From Alloalcanivorax venustensis ISO4 (GTDB lineage Bacteria; Pseudomonadota; Gammaproteobacteria; Pseudomonadales; Alcanivoracaceae): a stretch of DNA of 64,000 nt. The stretch is from assembly GCF_015356855.1 (NCBI RefSeq), contig NZ_ARXR01000006.1, positions 113,366 to 177,365 of the forward strand, given 5' to 3'. Under the pieces are notes generated by a model. That model was not told the origin of the DNA. It worked only from the letters and a program-made list of their open reading frames with translations, and searched no databases. Shown here in pieces: positions 56,016-64,000 of the stretch. How positions within the stretch are numbered: position 1 is the first letter of the stretch; each line of letters opens with the position of its first letter. The translations under genes were made by a program, and so were the position numbers.

Positions 56016-57167
56016 CTAATGAATGACCAGGCCAAGAGCGGCCATCGCCACCACCAGGGCCAGCAACGGCACCCGCCCCGACCGCAAGGCCAGGAACCCG
56101 AGCACCACCAGCGCCAGGTCGCGGGGGCCGGCCACCGCCGATAGGAACACCGGCTGATACAGGGCCGCCAGCAGCAGACCGACCACCGCCGCGTTGATGC
56201 CGGCCACCGCGCCGGCCATGGCGGGCCGGGCCGCCAGGGCGCGCCAGGCGTCGCTGAGCGCCAGCACCAGCAGGAAGCCGGGCAGGAAGATGGCCAGGGT
56301 CGCCACGCCGGCCCCCAGCCACGGGCTGGCCGGCGCCAGCTGCGCGCCCAGATAGGCGGCCAGTGAGAACATCGGCCCGGGCACCGCCTGGGCGGTGGCG
56401 TAGCCGGTGAGGAACTGGTCCTGGCTCATGGCGTCGCCGACAAAGCCTTCCAGCAGCGGCAACACCACATGGCCGCCGCCGAACACCAGCGCCCCGGCGC
56501 TGTAGAAGTCCCGGGCCAGCCCGCCCAGGGTGCCGCCGCCGATCAGCCACAGCAGCAGCCAGACGGCGGCGAACAGGCCGAACGGCAGCCAGGCCACCCG
56601 GCTTTCGCCGGCGCCCGCGTCCTCCGGCGCCGCCGAGGGCTTCAGCCAGTGGCGGCCGATCAGCGCCGCCACCAGCAACGCCAGCAACTGCACACCGACG
56701 CCGGGGAACAGCCACAGCACCACCGCCGTGGCCAGGGCCACGCCACGGGTGAAGCGGTCGCGGCAGAATTTGCCGCCCAGGTTCAGCACCGCATCGGCCA
56801 CCACCACCACCGCCAGCCATTTCAGGCCGGTGACCAGGCCGTTCAGCCAGGCCTCGGGCAGCCGGGTGGCGTACAGGGCCACCATCACCATGATCAGGAA
56901 AGACGGCAGGGTGAATCCCAGGAAAGCCGCAACGCCGCCGGCCAGCCCGCCCCGGTGACGGCCGATGGCGAAACCGAGCTGGCTGGACGCCGGCCCGGGC
57001 AGAAACTGTGTCAGGGCCAGCAGACGGGCGTAGGTGGCCTCGTCCAGCCAGCCCAGCCGCACCACGAAGCGGCGGTGGAAATAGCCCACATGGGCGGCGG
57101 GACCACCGAAGCTGATACAGCCCAGCCACAGGAATTCCCAGAATACCTTCCCGAATCTCATAGCCAT
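56016..57167 (-). CDS. chrA: Chromate transporter ChrA
   Basis: The 383-residue membrane protein has two homologous CHR halves. The first shows CISFGGPAAHVGYFHRRFV and LTQFLPGPASSQLGFAIG; the second shows ALVFGGGHVVLPLLEGFV and TAQAVPGPMFSLAAYLG. About ten to twelve membrane segments are expected. Such proteins export chromate, but some may carry other anions. The start at 57167 follows AAGAGA; longer readings are possible. No ChrB regulator is present. Confidence 0.9.
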   Translation of the reverse strand: MAMRFGKVFWEFLWLGCISFGGPAAHVGYFHRRFVVRLGWLDEATYARLLALTQFLPGPASSQLGFAIGRHRGGLAGGVAAFLGFTLPSFLIMVMVALYATRLPEAWLNGLVTGLKWLAVVVVADAVLNLGGKFCRDRFTRGVALATAVVLWLFPGVGVQLLALLVAALIGRHWLKPSAAPEDAGAGESRVAWLPFGLFAAVWLLLWLIGGGTLGGLARDFYSAGALVFGGGHVVLPLLEGFVGDAMSQDQFLTGYATAQAVPGPMFSLAAYLGAQLAPASPWLGAGVATLAIFLPGFLLVLALSDAWRALAARPAMAGAVAGINAAVVGLLLAALYQPVFLSAVAGPRDLALVVLGFLALRSGRVPLLALVVAMAALGLVIH

Positions 57168-57271
57168 TCTCTTAAACCGACGAAAGCCCGATCTTAAAAC
57201 AGGGGGCGACAATAACGGAAAAGGGTGTCAGCCGGATGTCAGTGTGGCGGCGGGCGGGTATACTCGCCGCC

Positions 57272-59077
57272 ATGCAACGCGACGCCCTCTCCGTTTTACA
57301 GCACGTCTTCGGTTATCACGACTTCCGTGGCGAACAACGCGCCATCATCGACAACCTGATCGACGGCGACGACGCCCTGGTGCTGATGCCCACCGGCGGC
57401 GGTAAATCCCTGTGCTACCAGATCCCGTCGCTGGTGCGCGACGGCGTGGGCGTGGTGGTGAGCCCGCTGATCGCGCTGATGCAGGATCAGGTCAGCGCGC
57501 TCAATGCGCTGGGGGTGCGCGCCGCCTTCCTGAATTCCACGCTCAGCGCCGAGCAGAGCCAGTCCCTGCAGCAGCAGGTACGCAACGGCGAGCTGGACCT
57601 TCTCTATGTGGCGCCGGAACGGCTGATTCAGCCGCGCACCCTGGAGCTGCTGCATCAGTCGCCGCTGGCGCTGTTCGCCATCGACGAGGCCCACTGCGTG
57701 TCGCAATGGGGCCACGACTTCCGCAGCGACTATCTGCAGCTCTCCCTGTTGCACCGTGAATTCCCCAAGGTGCCGCGCATCGCGCTCACCGCCACCGCGG
57801 ACCCGCGCACCCGCACGGAAATCGCCGAGCGCCTGGACCTCACCGGCGCGCGCCACTATGTGTCCAGCTTCGACCGGCCCAATATCCAGTACCGCATCGA
57901 ACGCAAGGACGGCGCCCGCAAACAGCTGCTGCGCCTGCTGCGCGCCGAACACGCCGGCGAAGCGGGCATCGTTTACTGCCTGTCGCGCAACAAGGTGGAC
58001 CAGACCGCCCAGTGGCTCACCGACCAGGGCATCCCCGCCCTGCCCTACCACGCCGGCCTGAGCGGCGCGATGCGCGCCGACCACCAGCAGCGCTTTTTGC
58101 GCGAGGACGGCCTGGTGATGGTGGCCACGGTGGCGTTCGGCATGGGCATCGACAAACCGGACGTGCGCTTCGTCGCCCACCTGGACCTGCCGAAAAGCAT
58201 CGAAGCCTACTACCAGGAGACCGGCCGCGCCGGACGTGACGGCGAACCCGCCACCGCCTGGATGGCCTACGGCCTGGAAGACGCCATCCGCCACAAGCAG
58301 ATGCTGGCGCAGTCGGAAGGCAACGAGCAGTTCAAACGCCACGAACACCAGCGCCTGGAAGCGATGCTGGGGCTCTGCGAAGTGACCCACTGCCGCCGTC
58401 AGGCGCTACTGCACTACTTCGGCGAAAACCTGGAGCAGCCGTGCGGCAACTGCGACACCTGCCTGAACCCGCCGCAGACCTTCGACGCCACCGAAGCGTC
58501 GCAAAAGGCGCTCAGCTGTGTGTTCCGAACCGGCCAGCGTTTCGGCGTCAACCATCTGGTGGACGTGCTCACCGGCAACCGCAGCGACAAAGTGGCCGCC
58601 GCCGGCCACGACCACGTCTCCACCTGGAACATCGGCGGCGAGTTCTCCGCCAGCCAGTGGCGCGCCATCTACCGGCAACTGGTGGCGCGCGGCCTGCTCG
58701 CCGTGGACGCGGACGGCTACGGCGCCCTCAAGCTCACCGAGACCTGCCGTCCCTACCTGCGCGGTGAAGTGCCGCTGCATCTGCGCAAGGACGCGGCCAA
58801 ATCCGCCGAGCGCACCCGCCGCAGCAAACCGCAGGTGGCGGAAGCGGACCGCCAGCTCTGGGAGGCGCTGCGCGCCCGCCGCAAGCAGCTGGCGGAGGAG
58901 GAAGGCGTGCCGCCCTATGTGATCTTCCACGACGCCACCCTGATGGACATGCTCGCCCTGCGTCCCCGCGACCGCTATGAGATGGCCGCCGTCAGCGGCG
59001 TCGGCGACCGCAAGCTGGAAGCCTACGGCGACGCCTTCCTCACCGTTCTCAACGAGCACACCGACGCCGCCTCCTGA
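57272..59077 (+). CDS. recQ: ATP-dependent DNA helicase RecQ
   Basis: The 601-residue helicase shows motif [16 protein letters not shown], motif [21 protein letters not shown], motifs V-VI ([40 protein letters not shown]), the zinc-binding cysteines ([24 protein letters not shown]) and a C-terminal HRDC domain. I chose the ATG at 57272 ([15 protein letters not shown]). It acts in recombination and replication repair. Confidence 0.96.
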   Translation: MQRDALSVLQHVFGYHDFRGEQRAIIDNLIDGDDALVLMPTGGGKSLCYQIPSLVRDGVGVVVSPLIALMQDQVSALNALGVRAAFLNSTLSAEQSQSLQQQVRNGELDLLYVAPERLIQPRTLELLHQSPLALFAIDEAHCVSQWGHDFRSDYLQLSLLHREFPKVPRIALTATADPRTRTEIAERLDLTGARHYVSSFDRPNIQYRIERKDGARKQLLRLLRAEHAGEAGIVYCLSRNKVDQTAQWLTDQGIPALPYHAGLSGAMRADHQQRFLREDGLVMVATVAFGMGIDKPDVRFVAHLDLPKSIEAYYQETGRAGRDGEPATAWMAYGLEDAIRHKQMLAQSEGNEQFKRHEHQRLEAMLGLCEVTHCRRQALLHYFGENLEQPCGNCDTCLNPPQTFDATEASQKALSCVFRTGQRFGVNHLVDVLTGNRSDKVAAAGHDHVSTWNIGGEFSASQWRAIYRQLVARGLLAVDADGYGALKLTETCRPYLRGEVPLHLRKDAAKSAERTRRSKPQVAEADRQLWEALRARRKQLAEEEGVPPYVIFHDATLMDMLALRPRDRYEMAAVSGVGDRKLEAYGDAFLTVLNEHTDAAS

Positions 59078-59157
59078 CCCGCTGGAAGAAAGGGTCATTG
59101 CGCCACCGAAAGTCCGGACTTACGGTAAATGCCTCCTTTTTCGACGCGAGCGGCACC

Positions 59158-60066
59158 ATGGACTATCTGCGCACCCCGGACACCTGTTTCGAGAACCTGC
59201 CCGGCTATCCCTGGGCGCCCCACTACGCCCAGGTCGACGACGGCGAAGGCCACGAGATGCGCATGCATTACCTGGACGAAGGCGAGCGCGACGCTCCGGT
59301 GGTGTTGATGCTGCACGGCGAGCCGTCCTGGAGTTACCTCTACCGGCACATGATCGAGCCGGTGGTGGCCGCCGGCTACCGTGTGATCGCGCCGGACCTG
59401 ATCGGCTTCGGCCGCTCGGACAAGCCGGTGAACCGCGAGGACTACACCTACAACCGGCACGTGGGCTGGGTGCGCAGCCTGCTGCTGGATCACCTGGACC
59501 TGCGCGACATCACCCTGATCTGCCAGGACTGGGGCGGCCTGATCGGGCTGCGCCTGGTGGGCAATCACCCCAAGCGCTTTGCCCGGGTGATCGCCGCCAA
59601 TACCTTCCTGCCGGACGGCGAGCACGATCCCGGCGAGGCGTTCCGCAAGTGGCGGGACTTCTCGCAGACGGTACCGGAGTTTCCAGTCAGCATGATCATC
59701 CAGGGCGCCACCACCACGGAGCTGCCGGCGGCGGTGCTGGCCGCCTACGACGCCCCCTTCCCGGAAGAGCGCTACAAGGCCGGTGCCCGCCAGTTCCCGG
59801 CGCTGGTGCCGGACCGCCCGGACGCGCCGGGCGCCGCCGAGAACCGTGAAGCCTGGCAATCGCTGATGGCGTTCGACAAGCCGTTCATCACCGCCTTCAG
59901 CGACAAGGACCCGATCACCGCCGGCGCCGACGCGGTGCTGCGCAAGCTGATTCCCGGTTGCCAGGGCCAGCCGCACACCACCATCGAGAACGGCGGCCAC
60001 TTCCTGCAGGAAGACCAGGGCGAAGCCCTGGCCCGGGTGCTTACTGACCTCGCACGCGACGCTTGA
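59158..60066 (+). CDS. Haloalkane dehalogenase (HLD-I type)
   Basis: The 302-residue alpha/beta hydrolase has the oxyanion region HGEPSWSYLYRHM. Nucleophile D124 with halide-binding W125 lies in CQDWGG, a second Trp (W165) in FRKWRDF, the acid probably D251 (FSDKDP), and base H281 in NGGHFLQED. Positions 124/125 match Xanthobacter DhlA. It should hydrolyse carbon-halogen bonds of short haloalkanes to alcohols. I chose the ATG at 59158. Its 3' end overlaps the convergent mgtC gene by 26 bp. Confidence 0.9.
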   Translation: MDYLRTPDTCFENLPGYPWAPHYAQVDDGEGHEMRMHYLDEGERDAPVVLMLHGEPSWSYLYRHMIEPVVAAGYRVIAPDLIGFGRSDKPVNREDYTYNRHVGWVRSLLLDHLDLRDITLICQDWGGLIGLRLVGNHPKRFARVIAANTFLPDGEHDPGEAFRKWRDFSQTVPEFPVSMIIQGATTTELPAAVLAAYDAPFPEERYKAGARQFPALVPDRPDAPGAAENREAWQSLMAFDKPFITAFSDKDPITAGADAVLRKLIPGCQGQPHTTIENGGHFLQEDQGEALARVLTDLARDA

Positions 60067-60475
60067 TCGGCGAGGCGAACTGCAGGATCAAAAAGTTGAT
60101 CAGCGACAGCACGATGGCGATCTCGTAACGGTTGAACGCCACCGACACGCCGATGGCCCCGGTATTCCACATGCTGGCGGCCGTGGCGGTACCGGTGACA
60201 TTGGCGCCTTCCTTGAGAATGGCGCCGCCGCCTATAAAGCCCATGCCGGTGATAATGCCGTACATCACCCGCGCCTGGGCGCCGTCGTCACCGCCGAACA
60301 TCTGCAGCCCCACCAGCATGTAGCCGCAGGCGGCCACCGCCACCAGCGGGAAGGTGCGCAGCCCGGCCCCTTCGGCCCGGTGCTCCCGGTTCCAGGCCAC
60401 CGGCAGCGCGATCAGGAACGCCATGCCGAGCTGTATCAGGTGAGTCAGTATCTGATGCCAATCGAGGGTGTCCAT
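60041..60475 (-). CDS. MgtC/SapB-family membrane protein
   Basis: The 144-residue inner-membrane protein has about four hydrophobic segments and the family stretch RVMYGIITGMGFIGGGAILKEGANVTGTATAASMWNTGAIGVS. MgtC proteins affect magnesium adaptation and ATP synthase in pathogens; many environmental members have no known role. It is convergent with the dehalogenase gene and overlaps it by 26 bp. Confidence 0.93.
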   Translation of the reverse strand: MDTLDWHQILTHLIQLGMAFLIALPVAWNREHRAEGAGLRTFPLVAVAACGYMLVGLQMFGGDDGAQARVMYGIITGMGFIGGGAILKEGANVTGTATAASMWNTGAIGVSVAFNRYEIAIVLSLINFLILQFASPIKRRVRGQ

Positions 60476-60586
60476 AGCCGTCCTTCAAAGTCGCCCTTCA
60501 AATAAAATTCACTATACCGTTATAAGCTTGACGCTTTCATCACGCATGGTTTCCCCGGGTTTTATTTATTATTTATGGGGAAAAAC

Positions 60587-62536
60587 ATGAAAAAAATGCC
60601 TTTCTCGCTGGCCACCGGCCTGCTGGCGGCGACGCTGGCCGGCTGTGGCGGCGATTCGTCCAGTTCCGACGGCACCTCCGGCGGCGGTAACGGCAACACC
60701 ACGCCGCCCGCCACCGCCTCGACCCTGAAAATCGGCCTGCTGCCGGACACCCAGGGCGGCGGCGACAACGTCTCCATGCATCCGATGAAAGCGGTGCTCG
60801 ACAAAGAGCAGGAGCTGGGCGTGGACATCGTGATCCCGGTGGGCGACCTCACCGACCACGGCACCACCCGGGAATTCGAGCAGTGGACCTCCGTGGCGGA
60901 GAGCTACCGCGACGCCGGCATCGAGTTCCTGCCGCTGATGGGCAACCACGAAGACAGCTACGCCTACTCGGTGGAGTGGATCGAGAACATGAAGCACTAC
61001 ATCCCCGAGGATGCGGTGCACATGGCCGGCGCCCAGTACCTGAACTACTACGTGATCCGCGACAACGTGATGATCATCCTGCTCAAGTACTACAACCTGC
61101 CGATCGCCTTCGAGTGGATCAAGCAGGAAGTGGCCGCCAATGAAGACAAATTCGACCACCTGGTGATCGCCAGCCACGACGGCCTGATCGGCGCCAAGTA
61201 CGGCGAGACCCGGGAAATGATCGTCGAGGGCACCAAGGGCGACAACGCCCTGATGGACATGTGGGACGACATCCGCGCCTTCTTCGCCCGTTACGACGTG
61301 CTCTGGGTGCAGGGCCACGAGCACATGTACCAGCGCTCCGTGGTGACCGCGCCGATCTGGGTCGATCCGTCGTCCTGGACCACCGCCGACGGCAACTACC
61401 GCCTGCCGCAGTACACCCAGATCATGTCCGGTAACGCCTCGTATAAAGGCTACGAATTCCGCTACGGCGAACGGGAACTGGTGCAGCGCATCGTGCAGCA
61501 GAAGATGAACACCCGCAGCAACGGCTCACCGGCCTATGACGCCAATGCCTCGGTGCTCACCTTCCACGGCGACCGGGTGGATTACGAGTCCTGGTTCGTG
61601 GAGCACACCATCGGCAGCAACGAGGACGGCGTCAAGGAACTGGGCGACCCGCAATGGAAGCTGCTGGACCGCTTCACCCGCACCAAGAACCGCTGCGAGC
61701 GGCTGGTCTACCCCAACTCCATCCCCGAGGGCACCCGCCCGGTGATGTACCTGGACGCCAGCTACGTCAGCAACGACTGCACCGGCGACGACGGCAGCGT
61801 GGCGCGCATGGTGGCCGGCACCAACGACACCTTCAACCGGGTGGAAAGCCGCACCCGCGACATGGGCGTGACCCCCGGCTTCAGCCGCGCCGAGACGGTT
61901 ACCGACCTGATGCGTCTGGGCTACCAGTTCCTGTTCCAGTACCACCAGCCCTGGACCCCCAACCTGAACGGTGAAAACCGTCTGGTACCGCTGAACGACA
62001 CCGAAGTGGAAATCCCGGAAACCACCATCGACCTGAAAGAGCTGGTCACCATGAGCTGGCAGCAGAGCGACGGGGAAACCGCTTCCGACATCCTCATCAT
62101 CAGCGGCACCCAGAACCAGACCGGCACCTACTCCAGCGCCTATGGCGCGGTGAAGGACATCGAAACCATGGTCGGCCTGCCCGGCAGCCAGCCCGACGGC
62201 ACCGCCAAGCAGCCGCACACCCTGCCCGCCGGCGCCAGCAAGGACTGGGACCTGGCCACCGCCGTCGCCGACGCCTACGCGCTCACCTTTGACGCCCCGG
62301 AAGGCAGCGACGTGGACAGCCTGAACCTGGGCGTGCGCACCGCCGAGGGCTGGCAGCCCCTGGCCAGCGCCGACTGTCTGGTGGAAGGCCCGTTCGACGG
62401 CGGCTACCTGAGCACCCCGCCGACGCGTCCCGACGCCTGCGCGGACCAGCCCCTGGTCGGCATCGACCCGGACCACGGCCGCCGCTTCTGGGCCGTCCTG
62501 CAACAGGACGCCGAACTCGCCCTGCTGCGCCGCTAA
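60587..62536 (+). CDS. Metallophosphoesterase lipoprotein
   Basis: The 649-residue protein has a lipoprotein signal (FSLATGLLAATLAGC, lipobox LAGC) and a Ser/Gly tether. The calcineurin-like core shows LLPDTQGG, PVGDLTDHG, LMGNHED, IASHDG and VQGHEHMYQ, covering the metal-binding motifs. The C-terminal half (from about residue 300) was not recognised. It is likely anchored in the cell envelope and acts on an unknown phosphoester. I chose the ATG at 60587, preceded by GGGG. Confidence 0.85.
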   Translation: MKKMPFSLATGLLAATLAGCGGDSSSSDGTSGGGNGNTTPPATASTLKIGLLPDTQGGGDNVSMHPMKAVLDKEQELGVDIVIPVGDLTDHGTTREFEQWTSVAESYRDAGIEFLPLMGNHEDSYAYSVEWIENMKHYIPEDAVHMAGAQYLNYYVIRDNVMIILLKYYNLPIAFEWIKQEVAANEDKFDHLVIASHDGLIGAKYGETREMIVEGTKGDNALMDMWDDIRAFFARYDVLWVQGHEHMYQRSVVTAPIWVDPSSWTTADGNYRLPQYTQIMSGNASYKGYEFRYGERELVQRIVQQKMNTRSNGSPAYDANASVLTFHGDRVDYESWFVEHTIGSNEDGVKELGDPQWKLLDRFTRTKNRCERLVYPNSIPEGTRPVMYLDASYVSNDCTGDDGSVARMVAGTNDTFNRVESRTRDMGVTPGFSRAETVTDLMRLGYQFLFQYHQPWTPNLNGENRLVPLNDTEVEIPETTIDLKELVTMSWQQSDGETASDILIISGTQNQTGTYSSAYGAVKDIETMVGLPGSQPDGTAKQPHTLPAGASKDWDLATAVADAYALTFDAPEGSDVDSLNLGVRTAEGWQPLASADCLVEGPFDGGYLSTPPTRPDACADQPLVGIDPDHGRRFWAVLQQDAELALLRR

Positions 62537-62543
62537 AGGCACT

Positions 62544-62697
62544 TGTGCGAGCGGGCCCTGCCCGCGAAAGGGAGCGCAGATCCCGGCAGGATGCCAGAGA
62601 CATCTCTAACGTCAGTACCAACAACGTCTCTGGTATCCCGCCGGCCGGCTAAAGCCGGCCTTTCGCTTGCAAGGCAAGCTCCCACAGCACCCCACCC
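62544..62697. repeat. Pair of REP-like repeats in opposite orientation
   Basis: One unit (62544-62610: GAGCGGGCCCTGCCCGCG, GGGAGC-GCA-GATCCC with two mispairs) and one reversed unit (62625-62697: GTCTCTGGTATCCCG, CCGGC-TAAA-GCCGG, CTTGCAAGGCAAGCTCCCACAG) form a BIME-like pair separated by 14 bp. It follows the metallophosphoesterase gene. Confidence 0.75.
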
Positions 62698-62800
62698 CAA
62701 AGCCCGCCGGACAAATAACACTCGTACCCAGCCCCACAATCCGTTAGGCTTGCCCGCCCTTCGGGCTACGCCCTCCTTGTTTTATGAAAGACTCTTCATA

Positions 62801-64000
62801 TGGATTTTGCTTCCCTCGGATTGATCGATCCTCTGCTGCGTGCTGTTGCCGAGCAGGGTTACACCACCCCGTCGCCGATTCAGGCCCAGGCGATACCCGC
62901 CGTCCTGGAAGGCCGCGACGCCATGGCCGCCGCCCAGACCGGCACCGGCAAGACCGCCGGCTTTACCCTGCCGCTGCTGCAGCGCCTCAGTGAAGGCACC
63001 CCCGCGCCGGCCCGCCAGGTGCGCGCCCTGGTGCTCACCCCCACCCGCGAGCTGGCCGCCCAGGTGGCGGAGAGCGTCGCCCTGTACGGCAAGTACCTGC
63101 CGGCAATGCGCTCGGCGGTGGTGTTCGGCGGGGTCAAGATCAACCCGCAGATCGACAAGCTCAGCCGTGGCGTGGACGTCCTGGTGGCGACCCCCGGCCG
63201 GCTGCTGGATCTCTATCAGCAGAAAGCGGTGCGCTTCGACAACCTGGAAATCCTGGTGCTCGACGAAGCGGACCGGATGCTGGACATGGGCTTCATCCAT
63301 GACATCCGCCGCATCCTCAAGGTGCTGCCGCAGAAGCGTCAGACCCTGATGTTCTCGGCCACCTTCTCCAACGAGATTCGCGGCCTCGCCAAGACCCTGG
63401 TCAACGACCCGGTGCAGATCGACGTGAGCCCGCGCAACAGCACCGCCGAGCGCGTGCGCCAATGGGCGGTGTCGGTGGACAAGAGCCACAAAGCCGCCCT
63501 GCTCACCCACCTGATCGACGACGAGCAGTGGTTCCAGGTGCTGGTGTTCACGCGCACCAAGCACGGCGCCAACCGCCTCGCCAAACAGCTGGAAAGCGCC
63601 GGCATCCAGGCCGCCGCCATCCACGGCAACAAGAGCCAGGGCGCCCGCACCCGGGCCCTGGCCGGCTTCAAGAACGGCGACGTGCGCGCCCTGGTGGCCA
63701 CCGACATCGCCGCCCGCGGCCTGGACATCGACCAGCTGCCCCAGGTGGTCAACTTCGACCTGCCCAACGTGGCCGAAGACTACGTGCACCGCATCGGCCG
63801 CACCGGCCGCGCCGGCGCCAGCGGCCAGGCGGTCTCCCTGGTCAGCGGCGAAGACCGCAAGCTGCTCAAGGACATCGAGCGGCTGATCAAAAAGCCCCTG
63901 GAACGCAAGGAAGTGACCGGCTTCGACGCCAGCAAAGCGGCCCCCGAACCGGCCGACGACCGCCCGCCCCGGCCGCCCCAGCGCCCCCGTGGCGGTGGCG
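62801..64000 (+). CDS. rhlE: DEAD-box RNA helicase RhlE-like, truncated by window edge
   Basis: The first 400 residues are present without a stop. They begin [21 protein letters not shown] and show the Q motif ([10 protein letters not shown]), motif [10 protein letters not shown], Ia LTPTRELA, motif [12 protein letters not shown], motif III FSATF, and motifs V-VI ([33 protein letters not shown]). The basic Pro/Arg tail starting at the edge is typical of RhlE. It remodels RNA in ribosome or mRNA turnover. The ribosome-binding site is weak. Confidence 0.92.

Overview
The window is a high-GC gammaproteobacterial chromosome segment. Gene content and order (tol-pal/ruv/aspS block, queE-queC-tRNA-Lys, PA4642-family protein, RegB/RegA-like pair, AidB-type acyl-CoA dehydrogenase, haloalkane dehalogenase) suggest a marine hydrocarbon-degrading relative of Pseudomonas, most likely Alcanivorax/Alloalcanivorax. 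The genus is an inference from gene content, not from a search.

Left edge (1-3.8 kb, minus strand): a DNA-repair/light-response operon with a DUF523/DUF1722 protein, a MerR-type regulator without a visible B12 motif, photolyase phrB and a cut-off FAD oxidoreductase. Its promoter carries a TGTACA-N12-TGTACA operator of the LitR/PplR type. Next to it, on the plus strand, lies a candidate small RNA with three hairpins and a terminator.

4.3-23.7 kb (all minus strand): a nitrate-assimilation and molybdenum-cofactor block, read as moeA-nasT-nasS, a structured leader, nrtA-nrtB-nrtD, a FAD oxidoreductase, nirB-nirD-nasA, moaA-mobA-moaB-moaC-moaD-moaE, modA-modB-modC. It covers nitrate uptake, both reductions to ammonium, cofactor synthesis and molybdate import. 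The leader before nrtA shows a hairpin with an ANTAR-type hexaloop, a second hairpin overlapping a strong intrinsic terminator, a candidate sigma-54 promoter and two NtrC-like sites. A second sigma-54-like promoter precedes moeA.

23.7-26 kb: a gene-poor, partly AT-rich stretch with dispersed repeats, a 29-bp perfect inverted repeat, a 77-residue orphan gene and tRNA-Lys(TTT). The queC/tRNA-Lys junction matches a known integration site of Pseudomonas genomic islands.

26-37.4 kb (minus): a housekeeping block, queC, queE, cpoB, pal, tolB-A-R-Q, ybgC, ruvB-A-C, yebC, aspS. 37.7-50.4 kb (mostly plus): an HU-family protein, a PA4642-family protein, a secreted protein of unknown function, a methyltransferase, a RegB/RegA-like two-component pair, tamA-tamB, a hotdog thioesterase set among several heptanucleotide tandem arrays, and proS.

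50.4-64 kb: accessory and stress genes. These are a DUF4062 protein divergent from an orphan ParA, a TetR/DUF4442/AidB operon, a HigB/HigA-type toxin-antitoxin pair, a ChrA transporter, recQ, a haloalkane dehalogenase with an intact catalytic set, MgtC, a lipoprotein metallophosphoesterase and a truncated RhlE-type helicase. REP-like palindromes recur in intergenic gaps throughout.
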